64,000 nt of DNA, from assembly GCA_016169945.1 (NCBI GenBank), contig JADLSH010000344.1, forward strand, positions 868,001 through 932,000. Direction: 5' to 3'. Within the stretch, counting starts at the first letter, position 1, and the number at the start of each line of letters is the position of its first letter. A program made the position numbers and the translations under genes. The notes beneath the pieces were generated by a model. The model was not told the origin of the DNA. It did not search any database and saw only the letters and a program-made list of their open reading frames with translations. Shown piece by piece: positions 1 through 20,897 of this stretch. This DNA comes from Trachythela sp. YZ-2020. Taxonomy: Eukaryota; Cnidaria; Anthozoa; Malacalcyonacea; Clavulariidae.

Positions 1-39
1 GGGAGGTAATTACCCGTGTGGGCTTTTCAAAATATGATA

Positions 40-350
40 AATGTCGTTCTCAAACTCGTTAATAATTCATGAGCAAAACACAAAGGAAATCACCACCGTA
101 TCGTTGTCTCGATACCACGGTAATAAACACCCATAAATTAACTCAACTTTCGCGTTGAATATCTCTTTAAATACTGGTTTGTTTGAGAAGCTATATCATA
201 CACTCGAAGTCGTTTATTATAGTGATTTAAAAACACCTCAAAGCATGTTAAAAAACTCGGCTAGCGCCTTGTTTTTCAACACACGTTCGGTGTTTCAAAT
301 CACTATAATAAACGACTTCGAGTGTATGATAAATGGCGATCATGAATTGC
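40..350 (+). repeat. Interspersed repeat, copy A, with internal hairpin
   Basis: The same roughly 280-310 bp unit occurs three times: here, at 52800-53076 in the same orientation, and at 63378-63655 inverted. All copies share a lead-in ending in CACAAAGGAAATCACCACCG and the stretch TTTAAATACTGGTTTG. Inside this copy, 195-330 is an inverted repeat with arms reading ATCATACACTCGAAGTCG and its complement. In copy C the unit abuts a LINE coding tail, so it may belong to the 3' part of that retroelement. Confidence 0.75.
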
Positions 351-823
351 ATTGACAATGATTTTGATAAGGAAATTATGCTTCAAATTAGAGAATGGAA
401 ATCGTAGAAGAAATCTGTAGCCAGTACATGAGACCCATGTTGTCCAATTCACATAACTTTCTCTTTACATTAGCCATGGCAAGGTTGACCTGGGATAGAC
501 TTCAATGAACAACTTAACATGTATAAACCCGTCATCATCCTTTCTAAGGTTCAACATTTAGGAGTACGCCCTGGGAGGGGGGGGGAGGTCGGAAAATACG
601 CTAGTAAAATGTTGATAATTATGAATGACCCCTAAACATCATAACTGCGTGCAGTTTGAAAAGGACCAGTCCCCCTCAGGGCGTAAAAACAAAGAGTAGG
701 AAACTTCGTTTAAGATTTGTATAAAAGCTTAAGGAGGCTATGCGGAAGGGAGAGTAGGCAACTGGTGTAGTACTGAGAATCCAGGTTACAATCCAATTTT
801 TAGACGCGTGCTCGCGTCTATAA

Positions 824-1072
824 AGGCCTGATTCCACGAGTGTTTTTTCTCAGCGAAATGCGAAAAATTTCGCACGAAATGAATTGACGCATGCGCAGAA
901 AACATAAATCAGGCTTCGCGAGAAAACATTTCGCTTCGCCAGTGAGTAGAAGTTAGTTCTACTCACTGCGAAAGCGAAAAAAGTGGGGAAATTGAATAGA
1001 ATCACTGATGTGCAGCCATCCGTATTATGCAGACATATTTCTCGCGAATAATTTCGCCGAGGAATCAGGCCT
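824..1072. mobile_element. PIF/Harbinger-like MITE
   Basis: The ends are inverted repeats beginning AGGCCTGATTCC and ending GGAATCAGGCCT. They are flanked on both sides by the trinucleotide TAA (821-823 and 1073-1075). A 3-bp TWA target duplication is the known signature of PIF/Harbinger elements. The 249-bp interior has no coding capacity, so it is non-autonomous. An internal inverted pair around TGAGTAGAA/TTCTACTCA sits at 945-965. Confidence 0.75.
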
Positions 1073-3759
1073 TAAGAGGGTATAGGTCTGTCCGTCGGTC
1101 CCCACTAGGAATATTTGGTAATGCTTGTGGGACCAAATTTGTATAACTGAGCATGCGCAGTTATATGAGCACGCGTCATTAATGTTAAGTACTTGTTTCT
1201 TTTCTGCGACACTGACGAACTTCGGCTCTCACGTGCTATAATGTACACGAGTAGAAATACTGAAAGAGCTGTGTTTAAATTATTTTAGAAAGGAATATAA
1301 AAATTTTCTACTTTATAATCAAGAATAACCTGCTACTTCAGAGCTATTCTACTTAATTTCTAATATTTATATATTAGTTTTATTTTCTTGTGTTTGATTG
1401 CGTATTTGTTACTCTACACGGAATAAATTGAGAGCTAAATCTGCTTACATTACTCTAATATTGCGGCAACCAAGCTTTACTCCTCTGGCTGCCGCTCACT
1501 ACTCTTTTCTTGGTTTGAAATCTCAAAATATTAATTATTTAAACTCTTGTAATATAAATTCTGTTTTCTTCCTGTTTTGTAAAAATATAATGCATATGAA
1601 ATAGTGTTAATAAAAATTTGAATTTAGTCCGACATTATTTCAATGTAAGGATGGTATAACCACCAGTAGAATCGAACTGGTCGGTCGATTAATTGAATCG
1701 ATTAAGACTATTTATTATTTAGTTTGGGTTTCAAAATTTAAAGATTTTTAATTTACTACACCATACTACACTAGTGAAAAGCGTGTTTGGAGATTAGAAA
1801 AAAGCAAGACCACAACAGCAGACCAGCACGAAATGACACTAGGAATTTTATTTCTATCTTCAAAAATTTACATTTGTTATATTTACCAATATTTAAGCTA
1901 ACTGTTATTTCCGAAGACAATTCACAAACGAATATGTTACAGTTTAGTGAAGGTTTAACTTTTAACAGTATTCTGTATCCTTTTTCCTACCAGTTTGTTT
2001 AGTTGTGTTTACTCTGGTCATGCTGTCTTCCGCGTGTCTTGCAGTTCCTGGAAATTTAATGAGAACTATTTTAAGAAACAAAATAGACAATTTCAGAATG
2101 GTTTAAGTTAAAAGTTTATTATTACGATCAAAACTATTGTTATATACCAGAAAGGTAAATAAAGTTAAATCCGTAACATGCTGACATGCAGAGTTGGCAA
2201 GGTGAATTGGGATATATAAAGAAGTATATTCACTGTTAGCTGCAATTGACCCAAGTGCTTACGTCACACAATTTTCAATCTACATAAACATTAGGTAAAA
2301 TATTAATTGTTTGAGAGCGGCGTGACGTAAGGACTTCTAAGGTTAATTACACACATATCATGATCAGATAAATGATATTTAATTTAAAAGATAGCTTTTA
2401 AATGTTTAATACCAGTCTCCTAGGACCATCGTGCATATGAAAGACGCGTACCAGAAGGTCTAACCACTTGCAATCAATATAAGCAAAACTTATACACTAC
2501 TACCTGCCAATACTTAGGGCTTCTCATTTCTATTTCTGCTTCTTTCCGTGTTGGGATACCTGTTTTTATATCGAAACCTCAAAACCTCGTGACGTCATTC
2601 GATTAACCTGCAAGACAAGCGCCACCTGCCGGGTAAAGGCCCTAGGCCGCACTTCTATTATGGGTAAATCGCTTACCACATCTGTACAAACTATATGTTT
2701 AATATATGGAGGGCATATATAGTTACCTGTTGTTGTTGAAAAGGTCTTCCTCCATCAAAATGATAAATAACATTCTTCTTTACACTCGAAACACCCAATG
2801 AATATCTATTTCAAAATGTAGCCATAGACGCTCAAAATGTCGCCATCGTCATCGACTCCACGTGTTCATGATTTGTTCATTTTTACAGAAGAGCCTGCCT
2901 CGCAGGCTAAAAACGTCAGAATAGGACACTTAGCTTTTGTTGCGGAATTGCAAAGGTAATACCTGAGTAAACACAGGTCTTAACGCAAACAAAGTCCTAA
3001 TCCTTTGGTACAATCTCACATCGTGCTCCGGCCTTACCATTCTTTCCGGTTATTAGTGCTATAAATGCTTGCTATTAATAATTCTCTTTGTTGCTTGATG
3101 ATGTCATCGTTCCTGGATCTCTTATGAATACTAGCTCATTTTACAATTACAATTGACAATGATTTTGAAATAAAATCGAAATAACACCCCATATTGTGTA
3201 TTCTTGTTGATAACTCAAATCGTGAGTACACCATACAAGATGCTTTTGAAGCATACTTTTCAAGTATGTTTGTATTATAATACCAAATTAAGTACCATTA
3301 TAATTCGCGTAGCTTTTATAAATGAATTTCCAGGCGCCCTGTGAACTACCCCCCGCCTTCAAATCAATTTTCGGTCAATCGCTGTGATCTACGTATTTTT
3401 CTCAAGAATACCAAAATGTAGTCATATTACGCACTCGAAAATATTGGCCTGATTCATAGTATGCAGACGACCCGACTGGAATAGCAAAACAACTATAGAC
3501 CATTTGCAGAATTACTGGAACGTACAATGGCATTATACACGCATAGTCTCGACTTCATTCTTTGATTTCTTTTAAATTTTATTAAGTCTTACGTAATGTT
3601 TAAAGTTTCTGTTTGCTTTCAAAAGAATGAAGTCATGCGTCTATAATGGTATGCTTGAGGTAAGCTAAAACTATATATATTTGCTCTACAGTATCCGTAT
3701 GATATCGAGCATTCTTTGGCATTTCGTGAACAAAAACACGCCCATAAAACCAGAAATTA

Positions 3760-14199
<10,440 letters not shown>

Positions 14200-14692
14200 A
14201 TTTTCGACTGTGTTATGCGGCCACTATATGTCGTCCCTCGCTGATCGTTGGCCTTCACCAACGATTAAAAACGCCTCCTTGCTTCGCTCGAGCCCGTATA
14301 CGAGCAACGAGATGCCTTTGGTCCACAACCAACGGGCAGTACTTTAAATCGGAGTGAAAATTGTAAAGTTTTGGTTAGCTGGGCGTCGGTTTCGAACACA
14401 CACCGAACTTCAGTATACAATCCGAAACGCATCACCACGCAATGCATCACGGGATAAAATTGACAACCGAATCAACCGATCCCATATTCGGCTCTCGGCA
14501 AGCGTCGTGCAAAGTTCGGCACGTGTTTTGGTATCGTCGACCAGAACTGACGATTTCTAGATCTATTTCGCGAATTTAAATTTTTTTACTTGAAAATAAT
14601 GACATCGTTTCAGAAGCTAACATAATTATAATGTACTTTTTGGATTGCTAATTTATTTCAATCAATACTACAATGCCGTCGTTTGTATCTAA

Positions 14693-14944
14693 CCAGACTG
14701 CAGACTGCAGAGTATGGCAGTTTTCGACGAGATCTCGGGTGTGCAAGACATAAATTTAGGTGTGCAAGTGTGCAAACCTGCATAAACTTTAGCCAAGTGT
14801 GCACTTAAGTTAGTGTTAATGTTTAAAACTGCCTATAATACGCAACAAATACAACGGCTGTGTGGGCATGAATATAGATCAAGTGTGCAAAATCATTCGA
14901 TAAAAACATTCTCGAGTGTGCACTTGTCATACTCTGCAGTCTGG
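14693..14944. repeat. Inverted repeat upstream of the Gq alpha start
   Basis: The left end CCAGACTGCAGACTGCAG and right end CTCTGCAGTCTGG are complementary. Between them the word GTGTGCAAG/GTGTGCA recurs several times. It sits about 500 bp upstream of the G alpha start codon, so it may lie in the promoter or 5' leader. It looks like a MITE remnant. Confidence 0.55.
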
Positions 14945-16885
14945 GACTATCTAAGGATGAACCAGTTTGCATATAAAAACATTGTCCATCTCGCGTGAAA
15001 TTTTCGTGATTGTCAAGAGCGCTATTTAGCTAGTATTTGAAGGTTTCGATATTTATTGGCTCCGATCCGATGTTCTGGAACTTTCAAGTGAGCATATGCA
15101 AATTGCCTTATTAGGCAATGTTTTGTGTGACTGCCCATCCATGCAAATGACAGTAAAACTCTCAGTAACAATTACTTGAAAAACATTACACCCTTAATTC
15201 AGAAGCTACATCTATGATTGTGTACTTTTTGGATTTCAAATTCGTTTTGATCCATATTTGGTTGAAAATCGTGTGTCAAATTAGCCCCATTTACTTAAAA
15301 TTCAATGTTACCAAATGATCGATCGGATCCGGGCAATCACAATAATTTACTTAATCAATCGCTTTTCTAATATTTTCCGCATTGGTCAAACTAACCGGAA
15401 CATTTATTTTCCTCGTCACGTGCGTATTGTATTTTCATTTGGCATAACTCTAAACTCTCCACTGGTTCATTTAAAATCATTGGTTGATTTGGGGGCAGGG
15501 CTCTCACAACCAAATTCGAAAATTCCTTGCCAAGAGCTCTGAAATTCCCTAGTTTTGAAAATTGAGGTCACATAAACGCTATTTCCTAGTTCCTACTGTC
15601 CTGCACTTTGAGGGCAGTTAAGACAGACATAAAATACATAAATCAGTCTACATAAATCATACTTAGGTCACTCTTGGAATCTTTTAATTTCCTTAAAAAA
15701 TCCTTAAAACATTGTTTTCCTTAGATTGCTCCTTAAAACTATGCGAAATTTCTTGTTTTAAGGAAATTTCCTTAATTAAACGCGAGAACACTGGGCCATA
15801 TAATATTGCATAAGTTATCATAACAATAGTACCATCCAGTCACGATCCGATGATCGGATGTCTCATTGTCATTTTTTAATTGTTTTGAAAATCTCACTGT
15901 TCTCCATGCCAACCAGTCATGGAGACTGACTGTCTTTTCTTTTTATTTCAGTTCAACTTTATGCATAGCACCGTCGTCATTGTCATTTTGGAACATGAAT
16001 GGTATCGTTAGGTTTTATAGGAATTTGGCAAGCTATTTACAATATTCGTATCCGAGTTGTTTTGTAAACATTACGATAATTAATTGTATAATTAATCATT
16101 TGTCCAAGCGGACGGAACAATTGCAATCAAACACTAATCAATAAATCATTCGTCCGAGCGATTACACAGCAAAGTAATTACAATATAAATCATATTCCAA
16201 CAAGATATCTGTCATGGGGGCATACCAATACAATAAGGACTGATTGAACGGAGTTAACTAACTACGGCCTGTAACGACGGACAAAATATCGCAACTGATA
16301 GCTGACAGACGATGAAACAGCAATTTTGGAACTGACATCTTACAATTAGCTTGAATTTTTGCTGATATACGAAGACCCATTAAGATCCTCTATAGTAAGG
16401 CATTAACTATATAATGCACAGCAGGGTGGAAAAGACAGAGTGCGGAGTTCGGAATCTATCAAAAAGGACCAAAAAGTCTTTCTTTACGATAGGCAATCGA
16501 TTTTCATCAGACTTTATGGGGAGATATTTAAAGCGAAAAAGACGGAGTCTGTCAAAAAATGTTCCTGAAACTGCTTTATATATTGCATTTTTTATATAAT
16601 CAATTATTAGGCAAGCAATCAATGTTTATATATTGTACAAAGTTAACACTTTTGTCAGTTACCATGCTTAAATCAATTACTAATTATTCAATTAATGTAA
16701 TAATAACCGAACACCGAACCAATCGAAGGATTTGTCGACATACAGTACATTTATTCAAATAAAAATGTAATCGATCTATGCCCCGGTATCGTTTTACGTA
16801 TATCGTTAAATAATGAATCAATTACTAATTTACATAATAGGATATTCAATGTAATCAGTTAGTCAATGTAATCAGTTTTTCTTCG

Positions 16886-17590
16886 AGGATGAGAGTTGAG
16901 AGTTGTAACTTTCGCTCGCGTTTAACCACCAACTCTCATCAACTCTCACTGGCGTAGGAACCACGAGGGCTTGGGGGGGGGGGGTTTGAGTCCCGGTAAC
17001 ATTTTGCACAACATTAAGCCCCCCTAAAATAGATTAAGTTGGAAATATATTCCCTATATAATATGTTTATATATATAGATATCATTGAAACGATGGCCTA
17101 ATTATTTGAGATAATTATTTTCCATCGTCAGGTAGTTCAATTATGCTTAATTTTCTGGCGATTATATATTGCCCCCACCAAGTCATCCAAACTACCAAAA
17201 CTGATTATGAAGCAAATTTTTCCCAGCAGTTTTCCTGTCCAAGTGATTCAATTCGGCTCCAGAAGGTGCAGGAAATAGCATTTCCGAGCCTCTATGTTTC
17301 AGCCCCCCTAAATTCAAATATCTTCCTACGCCACTGTCAACTCTCATGCACTTTCACAACCTCGTACCTCATCCACTTTGAGCTTTGAGTTGGTTCAAAT
17401 TTTGTTTGATGAGAGTTGACGGGTTTTTCCGTTTTTGCTGTGTTTACGTTTGGCAATATCCTGTCAACTCTTATCACTCTCTCATGCAACTTTGAGTCAC
17501 GTTCCCGTTTGACCTGGACATAAGGGTTAAGAAATCTCTCTCGCAATTATGCAAATTATCGTTTGCCAATCTTCAACAACTCTCATACTC
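16886..17590. repeat. AACTCTCATC-rich repeat, copy 1, split by a hAT element
   Basis: This copy is rich in AACTCTCATCAACTC and GAGAGTTGA words with TTTCGCTCGCGTTTAACC near its left end. Related copies lie at 23990-24295 and 43090-43740. Here the repeat is interrupted by the hAT-type element 16947-17336, whose insertion target is itself one of the TCAACTCT words. Confidence 0.7.
16947..17336. mobile_element. Non-autonomous hAT element with 8-bp target duplication
   Basis: The ends are CACTGGCGTAGGAA and TTCCTACGCCACTG. Both flanks are TCAACTCT (16939-16946 and 17337-17344), an exact 8-bp duplication as known for hAT transposons. The 390-bp interior has a long G run and a copy of the AAATAGCATTTCCGAG motif found in other elements here. 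No transposase is present. Confidence 0.88.
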
Positions 17591-17655
17591 GTTTGTCCAG
17601 TGCTTTATTAGGCTTATAGTCCCTTAATGTGACTGGTTCTTTCCACAATATGACA

Positions 17656-17896
17656 TATGACATAACTCATTAGAGCTCAAGCGGTTAGAGAAGCTAAAAA
17701 TATATATATTTCTCAACCTCATCCTCTCTCTCCTAACTGTTCCTCGTCCTTCTACTAACTGGATGTCTCCATTCTAACTTGACTGGATCAACATCTTCTC
17801 TTCGATAATGTGCCTAAAACATCGCATTCTCGCTTCTCCTATATATGGGTTCTCTTAGCTTCGCTAACCGCTTGAGCTCTAATGAGTTATGCCATA
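17656..17896. mobile_element. MITE with about 40-bp inverted ends
   Basis: The left end TATGACATAACTCATTAGAG and right end CTCTAATGAGTTATGCCATA are complementary, and the match runs on through GCTCAAGCGGTTAG and GAAGCTAA. The middle is TC-rich and AT-rich without a frame. Type unassigned, because I cannot define a clean target duplication. Confidence 0.75.
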
Positions 17897-18448
17897 ATTT
17901 CGACGCGTCTTTCCCTTAAAGCTATATGCCGGTATTCCAAGCATCCACCTCAGGATATTAATCATGTGCAATTAAATATATATTTCAAGTGGAAAATTAT
18001 TACTTGTAGCTGACAATTCATATCGCGTGATTGTCCAAATATGTCGCGTGACTTGAAAAAAACTTCCCTGTACGAGTCTATGAGAGCAGACGACCATATG
18101 CGTAGGAAGCAACTCAAGTTGGAGGGGCATTTCGTCTTTATAAGAGCACCGGTTCTAGTAGAAAATGGCACTTTCTCCATTTTAATTTGGCTGGAGAAAA
18201 GGGCACTTTGAAGAAAAGTTGGGGGGGGAGGAGCACGTGCCCCTATGCCCCCTGGTTCCTAATATACAATATTAGGTGTGTTCAACGGAATGATCTGAAA
18301 ATTGACGGGAGTAATGTAAATGATATGGTAAACAAGTAATTCCATCAAAATTGTGAACGATTTGACTTTTAGGCATTTAATATTACATAGAGACAGGCCA
18401 TCTGTGATGAAGGCTAATTTGGACCAACTGGTTGAAGGGTGCCAATAC

Positions 18449-18449
<1 letters not shown>

Positions 18450-18487
<38 letters not shown>
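18450..18487. repeat. GATA microsatellite
   Basis: About nine uninterrupted GATA/AGAT units followed by a broken unit. An ordinary simple repeat. Confidence 0.95.
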
Positions 18488-18716
18488 CATAGATAAACTT
18501 TATTTATAGAGGGTAACACCTATTACAAATTAATCTGTATTCTTCCTAGTGGCCGTCTAAGTCAGTCAAGGTTAGTCAAGGTAAGTTTGTCAAGGTTAAT
18601 CTCTAAGGTTATAGTATTTAGCATAGCCTACAGGTACCATAGCCTAGGAAACCTTCACTGAAGCCTCTGTAAGCCAGGGCAAAAGTACGTAATTAATTAT
18701 TAATTGGTCCATTAAG

Positions 18717-19066
18717 CAGAGGCGGCGGAAGATAGGTTTGGTTGGGGGGGGGGGGCTAGACAAACTCTAGGGCGGTCCAGTGGCATGCTCCCCAAGAAAA
18801 TTTTGAAATCTGTTGTCTCTGAAATGGCATTTCATGTGTTCTGGGGAAGATTTAACATGCATAAACCATGTCATTTTGCTTGTTTTCCATTTCAGGCAAC
18901 GAAAAATCTCACTTCTTCGTATTAAGTTATCCTGGGCCTAACCCGCCTAGACAGCCCTGGGAACGAAGTTGCCCACTTCAATCTTTTGGGGGGGGATTAG
19001 CCCCCCCACTTCAACTTCTGGGGGGCTATAGCCCCCCTAGCCTCTTCCCCTATTCCGCCGCCACTG
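18717..19066. mobile_element. hAT-like element without a clear target duplication
   Basis: The ends are CAGAGGCGGCGGAAGATA and TATTCCGCCGCCACTG, matching apart from a few bases. Inside are G runs, C runs and the CTGAAATGGCATTTCA motif shared with other hAT-type elements in the window. The flanking octamers (CCATTAAG and CCATGCAT) match only partly, so the family call rests on the ends. Confidence 0.6.
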
Positions 19067-19187
19067 CCATGCATTAATTAAGTGTTACTGCAGTGGAAAC
19101 ATCAGTACCTGGAGAAAACCTGGGATAATTGGTAAAACTAACAGCAGAAGGTGTTTTGTAGATGGAATATTCGAACGAAAATTTATA

Positions 19188-19486
19188 CAGGGTGTATCAA
19201 AAAAACTGCAAATACCATAATTTGTATGCACGAGATCATACATTAGAATTTCAATGGCTGTGCAAATAATTACGCTTCTGGGATTTGAAAATACGTTTCC
19301 CAGGGGTATCAAAACAAGCACACAAAGTGAATTTTAATTCACTTTGTGTGCTTATTTTGATAGTACTGCACGTGGAAACGTATTTTCAAATCCCAGAAGC
19401 GTAATTATTTGCACAGCCATTGAAATTCTAATGTATGATCTCGTGCATACAAATTATGGTATTTGCAGTTTTTTTGATACACCCTG
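19188..19486. mobile_element. Mariner-type hairpin MITE with TA duplication
   Basis: This 299-bp element is almost a full inverted repeat. Its ends are CAGGGTGTATCAAAAAAACT and its complement, and each flank is TA (19186-19187 and 19487-19488). TA duplication and this end style are typical of Tc1/mariner derivatives. It inserted into the arm of the foldback at 19143. The two halves are very similar, which suggests fairly recent origin. Confidence 0.82.
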
Positions 19487-19527
19487 TATATATACGCTTT
19501 TAGACCTAACTAGAAAAATGCAACTTA

Positions 19528-19597
19528 GGCCCTCTGGCAGGAATCGAATCTGCGGCGACACCGGCGCAGTGCTCTAACCAGCCGAGCTACAGAGTCC
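19528..19597 (-). repeat. tRNA-derived SINE-like unit
   Basis: On the minus strand the unit starts GGACTCTGTAGCTCGGCTGG. The A-box region is TAGCTCGGCTGG and the B-box region is GATTCGATTCC, followed by TGCCAGAGGGCC and TAAGTTGCATTTTTC. The arrangement is that of a tRNA-derived repeat. The sister copy at 44238-44312 is near-identical. It is truncated on its 5' side by the hAT insertion at 19601. Confidence 0.72.
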
Positions 19598-19600
19598 AGC

Positions 19601-20293
19601 CAGGGGCGCACATTAGGGGGATGTGGGGGGGGGGGGGTGACACCCCCCATCATTTGTGAATTTTTCAAAAAAGTCGGTCCCAAATTGTAAAATTACACTA
19701 CTTAATTCGGTCCGAGTTGGTCCGAAACATCCTGTCTGAAAAAAGTATAATAAACGATACAGAAATTGTCAATAAAAGAAATCAACATTGCAAAACCCAG
19801 AGATATATTTTCCTCTTAAAGCAATATACTCAAATGTAAGATGACATAGCCATACAGGACTGCGCAAAACCTCCTAACTTTTGCTCTGCCGCATTGTGCG
19901 TTCTATTTCCATTTCAGTGGGGGCGTTTTCTTTAATTAAATAACTGCATTTAAAGAAAATTGCAGCGAATATTTGAATTCGAAACAAGAGTGTTTGAAAT
20001 CTTATATATATTAATGATTGGGCCTATAACGAAAGAGGTAGAGAAGACTCTGAAAATGCCATTTCCGACAATCTACAGACTCAAGTTTTTCAAAATTTTC
20101 CCCGTCGGCGCCAACCATGGTGGAGCCTCGTGGGAGTCGGCCCCCTATTTTTAAGCAATCCTTCTACACCTCTGGCACTACACATATTTTTACATTAACT
20201 TGTAATACATGTTTTGTTGTGGTCAAACAAATGTAAAAAGTCGGTCCCTGAACAATGGACACCCCCCAAACGTTTTTGGAATGTGCGCCCCTG
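19601..20293. mobile_element. Non-autonomous hAT element in the tRNA-like repeat
   Basis: The ends are CAGGGGCGCACATTAG and AATGTGCGCCCCTG. The exact octamer AGTCCAGC flanks both sides (19593-19600 and 20294-20301). The 693-bp interior includes a G run, an ATGCCATTTCCGACA motif and short frames, but no transposase. The duplicated octamer is part of the 5' end of the tRNA-like unit, so the insertion post-dates that unit. Confidence 0.9.
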
Positions 20294-20629
20294 AGTCCAG
20301 CCGCCGAGCATTAACCGCAAATTCGGGTATATACGGTGGAGTTATGCCAGTAGAAGGTGTGGTTTATATCAAGATCTCCCGGGCATCTCGTTCGGTACGA
20401 CTAAAACAGCAGAAAGTGTGTTTTTTTTTAGATGGAACTTGATATTCGAACGAATATTTACATAAATTTTCGTTCGAATATTCCATCTACAAAACACCTT
20501 CTGCTGTTAATAGTTCTATCGAACGGGATACCCGGGAGATCTCAGGAATTGGTAGAGTCGACAAACTGAAATCATTTTTCTCACATGTGGCTGCACGTGT
20601 GAAATAAAGAATTTATGGTCACAGTGTCA

Positions 20630-20703
20630 CACTGTCACAGAGATGAAAGGCACGTGGAGTAAAATACCACATCATCCTGACCTTCGACCCCAAGTAACAA
20701 ACA
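20630..20703 (+). repeat. Promoter-proximal repeat with inverted match in PSAT1 intron 2
   Basis: About 60 bp here (GTCACAGAGATGAAAGGCACGT, then CATCCTGACCTTCGACC.AAGTAAC) reappears inverted at 22713-22764 inside the foldback element of intron 2. It lies 195-270 bp upstream of the PSAT1 start codon. It is probably a remnant of the same element family and not a gene-specific control site. Confidence 0.6.
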
Positions 20704-20897
20704 CGTTATCATTACTACCTGTCGTATGGACCAATGATATGCGAGATCGGATGTAAATAATCGGAAATCGAGCGTAGCAATAAATATTTTATCCTCCGAA
20801 TGCAGTATAGCACGCTTTGTTTACTAAATAGGATATTTTTGCCACGAAATTTTCTCCTACTGTTGCCTGTTCATCTTTTGGCAAACAATCATCGAAA

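Larger units (their letters stand above)
19143..20525. repeat. Composite foldback with nested insertions
   Basis: The left arm begins AGCAGAAGGTGTTTTGTAGA (19143) and the right arm ends CACCTTCTGCT (about 20513). Between them lie a mariner-type hairpin (19188-19486), a tRNA-like unit on the minus strand (19528-19597), a hAT element (19601-20293) and a second left-type arm near 20400. Removing the two insertions leaves a foldback containing a tRNA-like unit, the same design as 44123-44400. Confidence 0.65.
14200..20897. other. Repeat-filled intergenic region, Gq alpha to PSAT1
   Basis: The two flanking genes diverge, so both promoters should lie in this 6.7 kb. The region holds a hairpin (14693-14944), an old repeat (15830-15950) resembling 33318-33410, two members of the AACTCTCATCAACTC repeat split by a hAT element (16886-17590), a MITE (17656-17896), a GATA microsatellite, and a nest of hAT, mariner-like and foldback elements from 18717 to 20520. 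I cannot place a TATA box or transcription start with confidence. Confidence 0.65.
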
